In this document: one piece after another, positions 1-10,265 of the stretch
Layout of the letters: each line of letters starts with the position of its first letter
How positions within the stretch are numbered: position 1 is the first letter of the stretch
Position numbers and translations under genes: made by a program
The notes under the pieces: generated by a model
Databases searched by the model: none
Seen by the model: the letters and a program-made list of their open reading frames with translations, nothing else
Told to the model about the DNA's origin: nothing
Assembly: GCA_009760855.2 (NCBI GenBank)
Contig: WPIO01000062.1
Location: forward strand, 2,259,001 to 2,323,000
Length of the DNA: 64,000 nt
Direction: 5' to 3'
Source of the DNA: Cristatella mucedo
Lineage: Eukaryota > Bryozoa > Phylactolaemata > Cristatellidae

Positions 1-439
1 TGAAATTTGCTTCTGTTTATAGTCGCGACATGTAATGACTTTTCACTTCATCTTTAAAGAAGAATCTGCTTTGCTTGGCTTTCTCTGTGCCCATGTGAAC
101 TTGTCTCTTTGGTTCGTGTGTCCTCTGCATGCTTACCTTTGAGTTTTTTGGTGCATGTTATCAACCAGAGTTCCTACTAACCGGTGGCCCTGATTGCCAT
201 CCTTTCTTGATTTTTTCTGCTGGTCTAAGCCTGATAGTTGTTTGCTTTTTTGCATGCTTGTCTGAGCATGATACCCCCATTTATTCTTTACTGTTGGTTA
301 TTGATTTTCTTGGAGCGAGTTAGAAAGGGCAGAGATAGAGATTTAGTTCTCTTAAGGTACGACACAAACTATCAACTATTATTAGTATAATTGGCACGTG
401 GCAAATCATTTTACTACTTGAGAACGGGTGTATACGATG

Positions 440-1480
440 TCATGAAATTTTATGGATACAATGTTAACAAAGGGTGCTATAATATGCAAGCAAAATTGAA
501 GCTGCGAATCCAATTTCTTGGGGGATTTATGGAGGATTATGGGGTGGATTGCAGTTTTGGCCTGGTCCTTTGAAGTTGTTTGCTGGATAGTGTCCCAGAA
601 CGTGCCTGCACCATGGCTATAATTTTTTGGGTGCACTTTAAGTGGAGTGTGGTGTCATTTATAGTCAAAATTGAAGCACGGTGCATCCGATTTCGGAACA
701 GTTTCCCTGCAGATTATAGTGGTCGTCAGTATTGGCCCCGATCCATTGCAGTGCATTCCACGAAAACATCCATAGCCAATGTCGTGAAATTCTACGAGTG
801 AATAATTCACAGAATGTAGTGTAATATGCAATCAAAACCAAAGCTTCTGTTAGGATTTCATGTCGTTTTATGTGGGATTATTGACGATTGCGGTATTGGC
901 TCGGGCATTTCCATTCGATTGCAGTGCATTGCCTGCCGGTGTAAGTGCACTGTCATACAATTTTTTGGTTACACTTTAAAGAGAATGTACTTCGATGCTC
1001 AGTCAAATTTGACTTTCGTGCATGGTACACTTGACACAAAGTTTTTGAATTCAAAATTGGAGCTTCTTGCACAGAATTTATGGTCGATTTTTGGCCGATT
1101 GGAATATTTACATGGTTCATTGCATTCAATTGCAAAGTATTCCGTGGGAATTCGCATTACAGTGACTCGAAATTTTGTAGATAAACTTGTAAAATAGCTC
1201 AGTGTTATATGTTAAAAAAAATTGAGCTTTGCCCTGCCGATTTCTGGTGGATTGTCGGTGGATTAAAGTGGATTTTGGTGGATTTCGTTGGATTTTTGTA
1301 AATACTAAGGCATTTGCAGCTTATTTGCGTTAGAGCATGTGTTTGCAACTGAGAAATTTTGTGGGGCGTTTGAACGATGGGTTGCTGCAAAATGCTTTGA
1401 AATTGGAGCTTTACAATGCCGATGTCTGGTCTATTTTGCTTAATTAGAGTGGACTGAGGTGGATTTTTTTAATTTGTTGC
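440..1480. repeat. Diverged tandem array, period about 170 bp
   Basis: A motif like AAATTGRAGCTT, often followed by CCGATTT, recurs at about 492, 667, 834, 1053, 1218 and 1398. The spacings are 175, 167, 219, 165 and 180 bp. Other words recur at similar distances: ATTGCAGTGCATT at about 747 and 919, an ATAATTTTTTGG..CACTTTAA block at about 619 and 956 (two periods apart), and a GTGGATT-rich block at about 1260 and 1440. The units are strongly diverged, so this looks like an old satellite-like array. The small open frames here show no protein similarity that I recognise. I see nothing in bases 1-440. Confidence 0.55.
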
Positions 1481-1719
1481 ACCCATATTTACCAAAAAAA
1501 CATATAATGTCGAGGGTGCTGGGCTTGAGTTCAAGTCTATTCAATGATAGTCTGCTTCACATATAATAGTTTATGTCAGCAGACGATGTGCATCTACATG
1601 ATTATCTGGCTATGATTAGAACACGCCCCTGATTTTGGCTCATGGTCTAGGTTGCTGAATGGGATGTAGGCAAAAGACTTTATTGCAGCAGTTGAATAAA
1701 CTTCTTTTCTTTTTTCCAG

Positions 1720-2005
1720 AACTTCCCGGAGCTGATCCGAGTCCGCACTGTCAGTGAAATGGGCTCTCGTCTGCCGATTCATGTTGCATGTGAGCAAGGG
1801 AACGTTAATCTCGTCAGGCTACTTCTTGAGTTTTCGTACCCACACAATCTCTACGCTGAGTTCACCAGCTCTGATGGGGAGTTTACTTACCAGGCACCAT
1901 TCGACTTGAACGATGTTGACATTGGAATGCGCACACCCATTTTCAATGCTGTCATGTCACTGGAACCCGAGCTGGTCCGGTACCTCTTGGATTTTTGTGT
2001 TATAG
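1720..2005 (+). CDS. LRRK1: LRRK1-like ROCO protein, exon 1 of window (ankyrin repeats)
   Basis: This exon encodes about 95 residues with ankyrin-repeat character. RLPIHVACEQGNVNLVRLLL is a typical helix-turn-helix repeat, and RTPIFNAVMSLEPELVRYLL is a second. The acceptor is a pyrimidine-rich CTTTTTTCCAG ending at 1719. The donor is TATAG|GTCAGG after 2005; the alternative CAG|GTTTGT at 2011 gives the wrong phase. The exon ends in phase 1, matching the exon at 3043. Earlier exons, with the true start codon, must lie upstream of the window. In this family the ankyrin region is an N-terminal protein-interaction module. Assignment to LRRK1 rather than another ROCO member rests on the ANK-LRR-ROC-COR order of the joined exons. 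Confidence 0.82.
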
Positions 2006-2070
2006 GTCAGGTTTGTACCGTGCAATCTCGTGTAATGAGCCTTGCCAAACTTGTAGTTTGCCATCATGAT

Positions 2071-2252
2071 TGCTTAGCACTTCGCGGTGGTAAGGTGCTT
2101 GCTCTTCACGACTGAGGTCGTGGGTTCGAATTCTGAAGTGGGGTAGTATTCTGAAGTATCCTCTATTGCCAGCTGCAAGCTGTGGTGATAGCCATTAAGG
2201 TTCTTCTGCTGCTATGCAAACGAGGCTGCTAAATCAGCCAATACTTTTTTAT
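2071..2252 (+). mobile_element. SINE B copy (tRNA-derived)
   Basis: This copy carries a tRNA-like head (GTGGTAAGGTGCTT), a box B-like GTGGGTTCGAATTC, the body motif TGTGGTGATAGCC and the end motif GAGGCTGCTAAATCAGC. The same succession occurs at 3341, 8914, 23824, 33700, 46441 and 48679. It lies 66 bp beyond the exon 1 donor. Confidence 0.65.
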
Positions 2253-2743
2253 TAGGTAATGCTGCTACCCGAACTCGATTTAAAAATGTGAGTGAAGTTA
2301 CTCGTTCAAATAAGGAGCAGGGAACCTACGTAGTTAGCTTTGTAACTTTAGTACTATTAAATGGGCTCAGGTAAACCGCATCTTCTAGGCTGTTTCCTAT
2401 GGAAAGTCATTGTACAATTGCTCTTTTACACTCATTTAATCCCATGCTGACTCTGCATTCATGTAGCTGCCTACTCCTTAGTAAACTGGCTTGTATACTT
2501 ATTGTGTGCTTGCAAGTGTAAATGTGAATTTTGTATAGAGGTATTATACTTGTTGAGTAAGAGCATGCATGCTTTTAGTTAATAGGCTTTCAGCAACAAA
2601 TTAGCACGATTTTTTGTTGCCCCTATTTCATCGATGTAATCTGCAATGACCAGTCAAAGGCTGTAACTTGATCTTGATGTTGAAGCTGATGCTAAAATTG
2701 CAAGCAGATTTGAGGCCTGTCTAATTATGTTTCATATGTTGAT

Positions 2744-2900
2744 AGTGAGCTGGTTTGGTCTAGCGGTTAAGGTGCTCGCCCCGACCAAGGTCTGACTGAG
2801 GTCGTGGGCTCGAGCTCCGAGGCATATGTGAAGCACCTGAATATAGATTAAGTTCTCTTGGGACACTATATACATGAATTATATATTATATATAATATAT
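2744..2900 (+). mobile_element. SINE A copy (tRNA-derived, LINE-like tail)
   Basis: The head holds TGGTCTAGCGGTTAAGG, which matches a Pol III box A, and GTGGGCTCGAGCTCC, which is box B-like. The 3' part (ATAGATTAAGTTCTCTTGGG followed by a TATA-rich end) resembles the tail of the L2-like LINE found across this window. Near-identical copies lie at 36461 and 54981 on the plus strand. Inverted copies lie at 14228 and 34171. Confidence 0.7.
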
Positions 2901-3042
2901 ACCCTGTGTTTATGAAGAACACCATGCTTTGTCAATAGCTTATGTGTCTATTAGTAACAGAAGTGAGGTTGTTTTAGTCGCAGTGTTTCTACACACACAT
3001 TGGACTTACTTCTGATTGCTTTTTCTTTAATTCTGCATTTAG

Positions 3043-3279
3043 GCACTTCAGTACTAAGAGATGTGGATACGCCGAACAAATTTCTGACACCCGTCAACGT
3101 TAATTGCTTGGCTATCGACAACTTGTCACCTTTGTATGCTGCTGTCCAGTGTGGCTCGGTCGAGATAGCAACCCTCCTTCTTGATCACGGTGCAAATGTC
3201 AACCAACGATTTCATATCACACCATCAGGTAGCAACCAAGTTCGACCAGCTTCTGCCTGTCTCATTGCTGCAGAGAAAG
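3043..3279 (+). CDS. LRRK1: LRRK1-like ROCO protein, exon 2 of window (ankyrin repeats)
   Basis: About 79 residues continue the ankyrin region. LSPLYAAVQCGSVEIATLLL followed by DHGANVNQ is a near-consensus ankyrin repeat, and the start of another (ASACLIAAEKG) is cut by the 3' splice junction. The acceptor is TTCTGCATTTAG ending at 3042. The donor is AAAG|GTAAGC after 3279. Both borders are in phase 1. Joining to the next exon completes a smooth repeat (AAEKG then DAAMMELLLKYG), which is strong support for the splice. Confidence 0.88.
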
Positions 3280-3340
3280 GTAAGCTGGGCTGCCTAGCAT
3301 TGCTGGTTTTGCAGTCAAGTCCTCTCTGAAGGTTAGATCA

Positions 3341-3512
3341 CCCCGGGTCTTAGCCTAGGGATAAGGTGCTTGCTCTTCATACCCAGGTCTTGTGTTTGAG
3401 TCTTGAACTGGGCGATCCTTTATTGCCCACTACGAGCAGGGGGGTTGATAGTCGTTAAGGATTGTCTGCTGCTTCATAAATGAGGCTGTTGAATCAGCTG
3501 GTGAATCAAACC
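3341..3512 (+). mobile_element. SINE B copy (tRNA-derived)
   Basis: This is a diverged member of the family. It has GGGATAAGGTGCTTGC near the 5' end, GGCGATCCTTTATTGCC in the middle, and GAGGCTGTTGAATCAGCTGG at the 3' end. Confidence 0.6.
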
Positions 3513-3867
3513 TGTAGGCAATTCTCTTTATCTTCATCACCAGATGGGCTTGAAAACCTCAAGAGGGATTTCGTTTACTAAATGCTCCCATAGCTTGAAA
3601 GCTCTCGATTTTGTTGAAACTAGTCAGCATTGGCCTGGATCATGCCATGCACGATAGATCTTGCCACGACTTTGCCTTTTTTTTTTAATTGTTCGAGCTC
3701 ATTCGAACTTTAAGGGTAATCAGCAGCTAGAATGCTACTGCAAGCATGGTCATACAGGGATATAAGAATGCATATGTCTACCAGCAGCTACAAGATAAAA
3801 GCTTGAATTTGTCCTGTTGACACTCACAAGAGAAAATAAGCCGCTAATAGCATAGCTGCCAGATCAA

Positions 3868-4080
3868 ATCACTTCTTTCTGAGCTTCACTGGCTCCCTTT
3901 TTAGCATCAAATCGACTTTAAGATCCTCTGTGTGGCTTACAGGCCGCTTCACTCGCTTACACCAGCCTACTTATCCAATCTGTTTGCTCTTCTAATGTCT
4001 TCTGCAGCAAATGTAAAGTGCCTAGAAAGACATTAAGTTTTCTGAGGGCGCTATATCAAGTGTATTATTATTATTATTAC
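3868..4080 (+). mobile_element. Degenerate L2-like LINE 3' end
   Basis: With frameshifts, 3868-3990 reads as the C-terminal reverse-transcriptase motif of the family (CACTGGCTCCC.., ATCGACTTTAAG, CGCTTCACTCGCTTACACCAGCC). It is followed by the family tail (AAATGTAAAGTGCCTAGAAA, TAAGTTTTCTGAGGGCGCT) and an ATT repeat. The copy is old and 5'-truncated. Confidence 0.6.
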
Positions 4081-4423
4081 TATTACTGCACTCTTGCACC
4101 ACAGAGCTCAGAGCTTCTCGGCATCTTGTATTTTTATTATTATTATTACTGATCTTAATGCTTGTATGTGCAATGCATGGAAGAGCACCCAACACTGTAT
4201 CCGGCCTATGTTCTATTGTTCTATTAGCACTGCTCAGTGATGCTAGCTTTGACCTAATGTCTGGAGCTTTTTGCTGATATACTGACAAAAAATGCATGAT
4301 ACATTGCATGTTCTTGCATGCAACTTCAGTTTAAATCAGCAGCATAGCAGTGTAAGATTTAGTTTGGCAGGTATTTGGACTTGCCTTTTAGCTATCCATA
4401 GGAGGTTTGAGAGAAAGATGTAA

Positions 4424-4504
4424 GATCAAGAGAGATGGAGAGCTAGAGTGGGAGAGTAACAGATAAAGGAGAGTAGAGAGAGCAAGAGAGAGATAGAGAG
4501 AGAT

Positions 4505-4583
<79 letters not shown>

Positions 4584-4652
4584 GGAAGGAGAAAAAGCAA
4601 ACGAAAGAGAGAGAGAGAGAGTAAGAGAGAGGGAGAGAAAGAGAGAATAGAG
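4424..4652. repeat. (AG)n microsatellite and purine-rich flanks
   Basis: A pure AG run covers about 4510-4580, within a longer imperfect purine tract. It creates artefactual Ser-Leu open frames on the minus strand, which are not genes. Confidence 0.95.
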
Positions 4653-5570
4653 ATCGTTTACGGCAGTGTTGCCACGACACGAGCATTCCTGTTTAACTCA
4701 TTAAAATGGCGTGAACTGTCTACTTTGCTGAAAGTCATTGTGCTCCTGCTGATGGAACAACATTATATACCTGAAATGTGTGAGTTTGATAAAAATCGAA
4801 TCACTTGATTTGTAGTTTATGATTTCACATACTCACGAGGCATCGAATGCACGTGGCGAGGCCATAACATATCACAAGGCAGTGTGCGAATACTGAACTA
4901 TTTCCGTATTAATTTGAACCACTTAGTTTGAACCACTAACGACATGCTACTATCTGCTAGAAAAATCCACTGCTCAATCGACTGAGCACAGGAATGAGCA
5001 GAATGGCACTCGAACACACTGCATTGATGATCAGACTGTGAGCAGGTTTCAGTAGGTGATACACTTGGCACATCGTGCTTTGACAGTAGTCAAAGAGCAA
5101 TGCATGCCATTCAGATTTCAACACCCTGAGGTGAAAATAGGAAAATTGGTGGAGTTTGATAAACACGGGTGTTGACCAATAAACAGCAAAGCATTTCACA
5201 TGACATAGCTGAGAACTACTTGAAACTGGCTAGAGTAACCGAATGAGATGTCTAGTTTTTTCATCTATTGTTAGCAACCTTACACTAGAGCATACTCACA
5301 TGCTAAAATCAGCCATTCAAACGGACAGTAAACTGGGAGTAGAATAAGGAAATACGGATCTCTAGGCTTTATTTTGATTTTGCCTGTCTGATTTCTTCGG
5401 TTAGCCATGCAGCCATCGAAAGCATCTTAAGTGTTTTGAGACTCATGTTGTCTTAGCTGTGATCGCCCCTCCAACTGACCACATGCACAACTGCTCTGTA
5501 CAGAGGATCATGTTGCCCACCTGTTTGCTTATTCATGCCTAGTGCCACATCCCGTCTGCCTGCAATTCAG

Positions 5571-6562
5571 GTGATGCTGCCATGATGGAGCTGCTGCTTA
5601 AGTATGGCGTGCGAGACGATGACAAGGCCATCGCCAGGGCATGCCTTACCTCGGACAGCTTGCTGCAACTCCTATTGCTGCAAAGAGCATGCGAGGACAC
5701 AGACCACAAGGCCACCACACCGCTCGAGGACGATTTGCACGATGGCACGATGTTGACCGATAAGGCTGCACCGAAGAGTGACAGCGATTCGACCTGCTCA
5801 CTGGCAGCCAGGCCCACTCTGCGCAGCGTGGCATTAAACTGGGACGACGTCCTGCTAACCAGACTGTCGGACGAGTGGGTCGTTGCCTGTGGCCTTCGCT
5901 TCAACCCGTCCTTGTCTCCGGCTCTTCGTGATGCTGCACTGGCTGCAATTACGTTGATCGACGTCTCGCAGAATGGCATCTCGCAGCTGCCTGATTATGT
6001 GCTGCAGATGCCATCGCTAGCGGTGCTGAATGTGAGCAGGAATGCTCTTGCTCACCTGCCTGCTGGTGTCGCCTGGCGAGCACCAGCTCTCAAAGAGCTC
6101 GCCTTGGCCCACAACAAAATTACTTGCTTGCCCGACGAGCTGTTCCAGTTGGCATCGCTCGAGAGCCTTGACCTGCGTGGCAACGGGCTCGTGCGCATGC
6201 CATTTGCCATGTGGCTCGCCCCCAAGCTGCGCGAGCTCGATCTGTCCAGCAATCTGCTCGAGCATCTGCCCGACGGCACCGACGATGCCAACGGCAGGGG
6301 CCAATACATCGGAGAGAGCTCTTGTGCCGGCACGGCCAACGGTGGCAACGACGGCGAGAAAGCTGCCAGGGACAGTGGCTACCACACCGAAAGGCTGATG
6401 TACGACCTCAGCGTCGATGAGACTGACCACGCACCTCAGCCACTGTTGCTGTCGGGAGACTTTGTCGTTGTCGACCCGCCCGTAACTTGGCAGGCAGATG
6501 CCAAGTCGCTCGGGTCGCATAACGTGACTGCGCCCTTGCAAATTAACATCTGGTCTGGCATG
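5571..6562 (+). CDS. LRRK1: LRRK1-like ROCO protein, exon 3 of window (last ankyrin repeat and first LRRs)
   Basis: This is the largest exon (992 bp, about 330 residues). It opens by finishing an ankyrin repeat (GDAAMMELLLKYG). A linker of about 70 residues follows, then at least four leucine-rich repeats from about residue 125 of the exon, for example ITLIDVSQNGISQLPDYVL, LAVLNVSRNALAHLPAGV, LKELALAHNKITCLPDELF and LRELDLSSNLLEHLPDG. After these comes a Gly/Asp/Ser-rich insert of roughly 90 residues containing DSGYHT. The acceptor is GCAATTCAG ending at 5570, and the donor is ATG|GTAGGG after 6562. Entry is in phase 1 and exit in phase 0, and both match the neighbouring exons. LRRs in this family lie between the ankyrin region and ROC and mediate interactions. 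A 211-codon open frame antisense to this exon is a shadow. Confidence 0.9.
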
Positions 6563-8054
6563 GTAGGGAAATCTAGTAGCACGTATTGTTGAGTGATTTT
6601 GTGTCGTCATGCATGTGCGATCGTCCAATGTCAGTTGCAAGTTGTAGATCAATGCATTGCTGTGGTCCCCTCCTCCATGCTGCTGGTGGCTGTGCAGAGT
6701 CAGCCTCTGGTTTCAGATGTTGTGGGTTGAATTTTGGAGAATGTCACAGCATGATCTGGCACTAAGATATCCAACCTAAAGTATAGCCGATATGTACCTT
6801 ACCCATATGTCCGAATGGCGAGCCATTAACAGGGGTGTGGCACTGCTCGTCTACAGCATTTGCTTGGCCACACCCTATGTGAGAAAAGCCTGGCAACGAA
6901 TTTATGCCGGAACAGAGGTATGCCATCATAGGCTCGCAGCCGAAGATCTCATGTACATGCTGGTCTGGCTTGGTCTAGTTGCTGATTGATAGTTGCGTTT
7001 GTTTCCCTACTCAACCCTGATGCATTGGTGCATACTCTCGTGGTCGAGTTGGGTTGATCTGCTAATTTTTTATTGTCGGGTGGCATGTGGAGTAGCTGGA
7101 GGCTGAGCAAGCCATCAAGCTCTTGCTCAGGTGCTGCTTTCAGGAGCAGTTTAGGGGTTGCCTTTCACCTGCACGTGCAGCCGAGATAGTGACTCGGGTA
7201 GATGCTTTGCTAGTGCATGCAGCTGCGAATTATGACCAGTCTTCATACGGCTCGCTGCCTCTTGTCCTGACAGTGGCACCATTTCTGGCAAGCGTTTGCT
7301 TGCTTCAGATGCACGTCCTTGGCAAGTATTCGTAGCTTATTTGTCCCTAGCAGCGACTGCAGCAGCAGCTACTCAGCTACCAAAGCTTCCACCACCAAAC
7401 CGTTATATTATTTGAGCCTTGGGGGGTGGTTATCGGTCATATTCTGCCACTGCTGTGCTAGACGCTGACTAAACGAAGCTGTCGGATTACACTCACTGCC
7501 TTGGTGAGAGCGTCGTTCAAGCTGCATTCCTGATGATCTACTCCTGCTGATTCCTTAGGCAGACTCTCACTTCATATCGAGATATGTCCTACCGAGATAG
7601 CCCTTGTTTGCAGCATGGGGGCTAGGGCGTGACTGGTTTCGGTGCCTCGACGATGTCTGGTCGTTCTATGAGTAGGCACGTATGCATGTCACTTGTATCT
7701 CATGACTGCCTGAAGTGACGCATTATTAATGATGCGTATGGACCGCCCTTGCCAGCCTGGCTGGAGTCTTACGCCAGACCAGAAAGGAGAGCATGGCTGT
7801 GATTGTTCATAGTTTCACCGAAGGGCCACTGTCATTGGAACTGAGCACTGGGATTGCCTGCTGGCTTGCCAACTGGCTGTGTGTGTGTGTGTGTGTCGGT
7901 TTGTTTGTGTGTGTTTGTGTTTCCAAAGACTATGATGGTCCTGTTCTGGTGGAGGAGGAAGAGCAAGCATCGATAATAGCATGCTGTGAGTGCATGTGCG
8001 TCGTCGACATTCGTGGATTGTCAACAACAGATGCCATTCACGTTTGCTTTGCAG
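6563..8054 (+). other. Intron 3 of the LRRK1-like gene
   Basis: This 1.5-kb intron is in phase 0. Apart from a short (GT)n run at 7878-7896 it holds no recognised feature. Open frames at 6792-6989 and 7123-7335 have no LRR or ankyrin character and are not needed to keep the reading frame. Confidence 0.7.
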
Positions 8055-8232
8055 AGCTACATGGGCTTATCAGAGGTCGATGGTAGCTCGGCTAATGCAA
8101 AAGAACAACAGCATTTCCTGCGTGAGCTGAAGCTGTCCGACAACAGGTTCACAGGGGTGCCTAATGGTTTGCCGTGCTTGGCTCCTCAACTAGACAAGCT
8201 GGACCTGTCTGGAAACAAGCTGATTAGCATGG
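8055..8232 (+). CDS. LRRK1: LRRK1-like ROCO protein, exon 4 of window (LRRs)
   Basis: About 59 residues encode two leucine-rich repeats: LRELKLSDNRFTGVPNGL and LDKLDLSGNKLISM. A short charged lead-in rich in Ser, Asn and Gln precedes them. The acceptor is TTTGCTTTGCAG ending at 8054 and the donor is ATGG|GTATGT after 8232. The exon enters in phase 0 and leaves in phase 1. The last repeat continues directly into exon 5 (SGNKLISMG then HPSIFPKYLSSLNMAHN), which confirms the junction. Confidence 0.9.
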
Positions 8233-8345
8233 GTATGTGTGAAGTATAGAGTTCGGTATATGGTTGGCCAGGTGACTAGATCAGCTTCTCTTCTATGTGC
8301 TTTCAACTCTGATTCGATGAAAATTTTTGTTTACCAAACTCTGCA

Positions 8346-8412
8346 TGGAAATAATAATAGCAATAACGCACTTAATAAAGCGCCCTCAGAGAACTCAATC
8401 TCTCTCTAGGTA
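8346..8412 (-). mobile_element. L2-like LINE tail, inverted
   Basis: An AAT-repeat start is followed by CTTAATAAAGCGCCCTCAGA and AACTCAATCTCTCTCTAGG. This is the reverse complement of the LINE 3' terminus seen in longer copies. Confidence 0.65.
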
Positions 8413-8913
8413 TTGTTGTATACTGGTAATATGTTTGAGCTATTTTAAATCACTGCCTTTCTCATTTTGTGTGATACAATCACGATCTGCAATCTCCTTA
8501 GCTAAATTATGTAAGCACGATTGCATTCTTCACTGTTAGAAGCCACTTACCTGCATCAAATACTCCCAGTATGCATGTGATTTGGGTCTCATGCTTGTGC
8601 CATGTATGTCCAGCTGTACGAGAGAGTGACAAATGGGTGGCTGATTGTCCTCTAACCGATGAGCGGTTGGCGAAAGAGAGCTGGTGGCTACCGGTGACAG
8701 AGGCTGGCCGATTGCATTTAGGTGATCAAATGCCGACTATTGCTACATACTAACTAGTGCAGCTTTCTTTTGGTTTTGTTGCATAATTCACAGTTATCAC
8801 ATGCCAAAACATGGCCATCACACAGAAGAAGCCCTTCACTAATCATTGTACGATGAATAGAGTCACATGCTAAGATGACCATTACATTTAGGGATGAAGT
8901 AAAGTAAAATTAA

Positions 8914-9078
8914 GTAAAGGCTAGCTGATTAAACAACTTCATTGAAATTGCAGCAGAAGAGCCTTCTCGGCTGTCACCACCACTTGCACTGGGCAATAAA
9001 GAATGGCCTGCTGTCGAACTCAAGCCCACGAGCCATGAAGTGCGAGCACCCTATCCCTAGGCTAATACCCGGTGGCTG
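8914..9078 (-). mobile_element. SINE B copy, inverted
   Basis: Reverse-complement family order: CTAGCTGATTAAACAACTTC, GAAGAGCC..CGGCTGTCACCACC, GGGCAATAAAGAATGGCC, then a tRNA-like head around CAAGCCCACGAGCC. Confidence 0.65.
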
Positions 9079-9485
9079 AAGCTACATCCTGTCCTGTCTG
9101 AGTGTACATCATTGTTATTTTACTACACTTGATCGGTCAATTCAGTGCTTGAGTTCTCTCAGGCTTGGCCACGCGACACATACTGTAAGGCTGCACATGA
9201 CGTGGATAGTAACAATCGCATACTGACATAGCCTAAATAGCTCGGTTGAGTACCTGGCCTTCCATAGTGAAGCTGTGTGGTCAGCTCTTGTGTAGTTCGT
9301 GATATCTTCTGGTGTTCTAACTTTATGTTTTTCATGTCACGAGGTTGCGTTATCGACTTGCATGATGAGATGATGACCTATGTGCCATAGTTTGACCAGC
9401 ATGAATTTTAAATAGCTTCGACATTACGGTTTCTCAGTTGTGTGGTGTTTTTCGACTGCCACTAACTGCATACATTTGTTTGCAG

Positions 9486-9696
9486 GTCACCCCAGCATAT
9501 TTCCGAAGTACCTTTCCAGTTTGAATATGGCCCACAATGCTATTGCACACCAGGACCTCTCTTCCAACTCTGGTGATGCACATGCAGCTCTCAGCTCAGT
9601 AGTACCTGGTCCAAGCCGGGTATCATTAGCTGGCCTTCATAGCACAGATTCGTCCGGCTGTCGTTTCTCTAAGCAGCCATGTCTATCTCCTTATTG
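9486..9696 (+). CDS. LRRK1: LRRK1-like ROCO protein, exon 5 of window (LRR)
   Basis: About 70 residues begin with one leucine-rich repeat (YLSSLNMAHNAIAHQDLSS) that completes the repeat started in exon 4. A Ser-rich, low-complexity stretch follows, probably a loop insert in the LRR domain. The acceptor is TTTGTTTGCAG ending at 9485 and the donor is TTG|GTGAGT after 9696. The exon enters in phase 1 and leaves in phase 2. The next compatible exon is more than 11 kb downstream. Confidence 0.82.
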
Positions 9697-10265
9697 GTGA
9701 GTGATTAGTATTGGCAGGTTTCTTATAGAGCTCCGAGTGCTGTGCATGTAATCTTATGGTTTATTGTGCTCTTTTTTGATGTAAATTTAGTGATGGTGAG
9801 TAAAAACAGCATGGCACTGCATATGGCAAGATCTATTGTGTACCTTTATTTTTAGCTATCCCGAAGTAATGCAAGGGCTTTGCCTGATGTTAGCTGCTGC
9901 AGATTGTTGGACCAGGGATATACTTGTAAACTAAAAAGATCAATTTCATACGTTGGTTTTCAGCCATGCTGATCGTTGAACTTCCGAATGGTACGGCTGA
10001 CCTGCATAAGCAAATAACAGGTGTCAAAACAAAGCTCGAGCTTAGCAAATGTTTCTCCCGACATTTGTAACGAAGAATGCTTTTTCCCACCAGTCTAAAG
10101 GCAATGGCACAGGCACGGGTTTGCCAAAATTTGCTATTTCACCTCTGGTACCGCAATAGCCGCAAAGGATGCACTTCTACTTTACCAAAAAGATGAGAAA
10201 AATACCATGACCAGAAGGACTACAACCAGGGACCTCAGCGTTTTGATCTTGGACGTCACATTCAT

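Larger units (their letters stand above)
2006..3042 (+). other. Intron 1 of the LRRK1-like gene
   Basis: This 1.04-kb intron is in phase 1. Its donor is AG|GTCAGG and its acceptor TTCTGCATTTAG. It contains one SINE B copy, one SINE A copy and a short TA-rich stretch near 2880-2900. Otherwise it is unremarkable AT-rich sequence. Confidence 0.75.
3280..5570 (+). other. Intron 2 of the LRRK1-like gene
   Basis: This 2.3-kb phase-1 intron holds a SINE B copy, a degenerate L2-like LINE end and a long (AG)n microsatellite. The stretch from about 4690 to 5570 shows no gene or repeat that I can recognise. Confidence 0.75.
8233..9485 (+). other. Intron 4 of the LRRK1-like gene
   Basis: This 1.25-kb phase-1 intron carries an inverted LINE tail (8346-8412) and an inverted SINE B copy (8914-9078). 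The remainder shows nothing I recognise. Confidence 0.75.

Noticed and set aside
4388-4686. Ser-Leu-rich open frames on the minus strand (likewise at 17861-18106, 30497-30915, 31810-32241, 36037-36396, 42439-42739 and 56682-56952)
   Set aside because: They are translations of CT/AG/GT microsatellites. Length arises because these dinucleotides lack stop codons.
6017-6652. 211-codon minus-strand open frame opposite exon 3
   Set aside because: It is antisense to well-supported LRR coding sequence with strong codon bias and shows no family signature of its own.
6792-7335. Small frames in intron 3 as additional LRR exons
   Set aside because: They have no LRR pattern. Exons 3 and 4 join in phase 0 without them.
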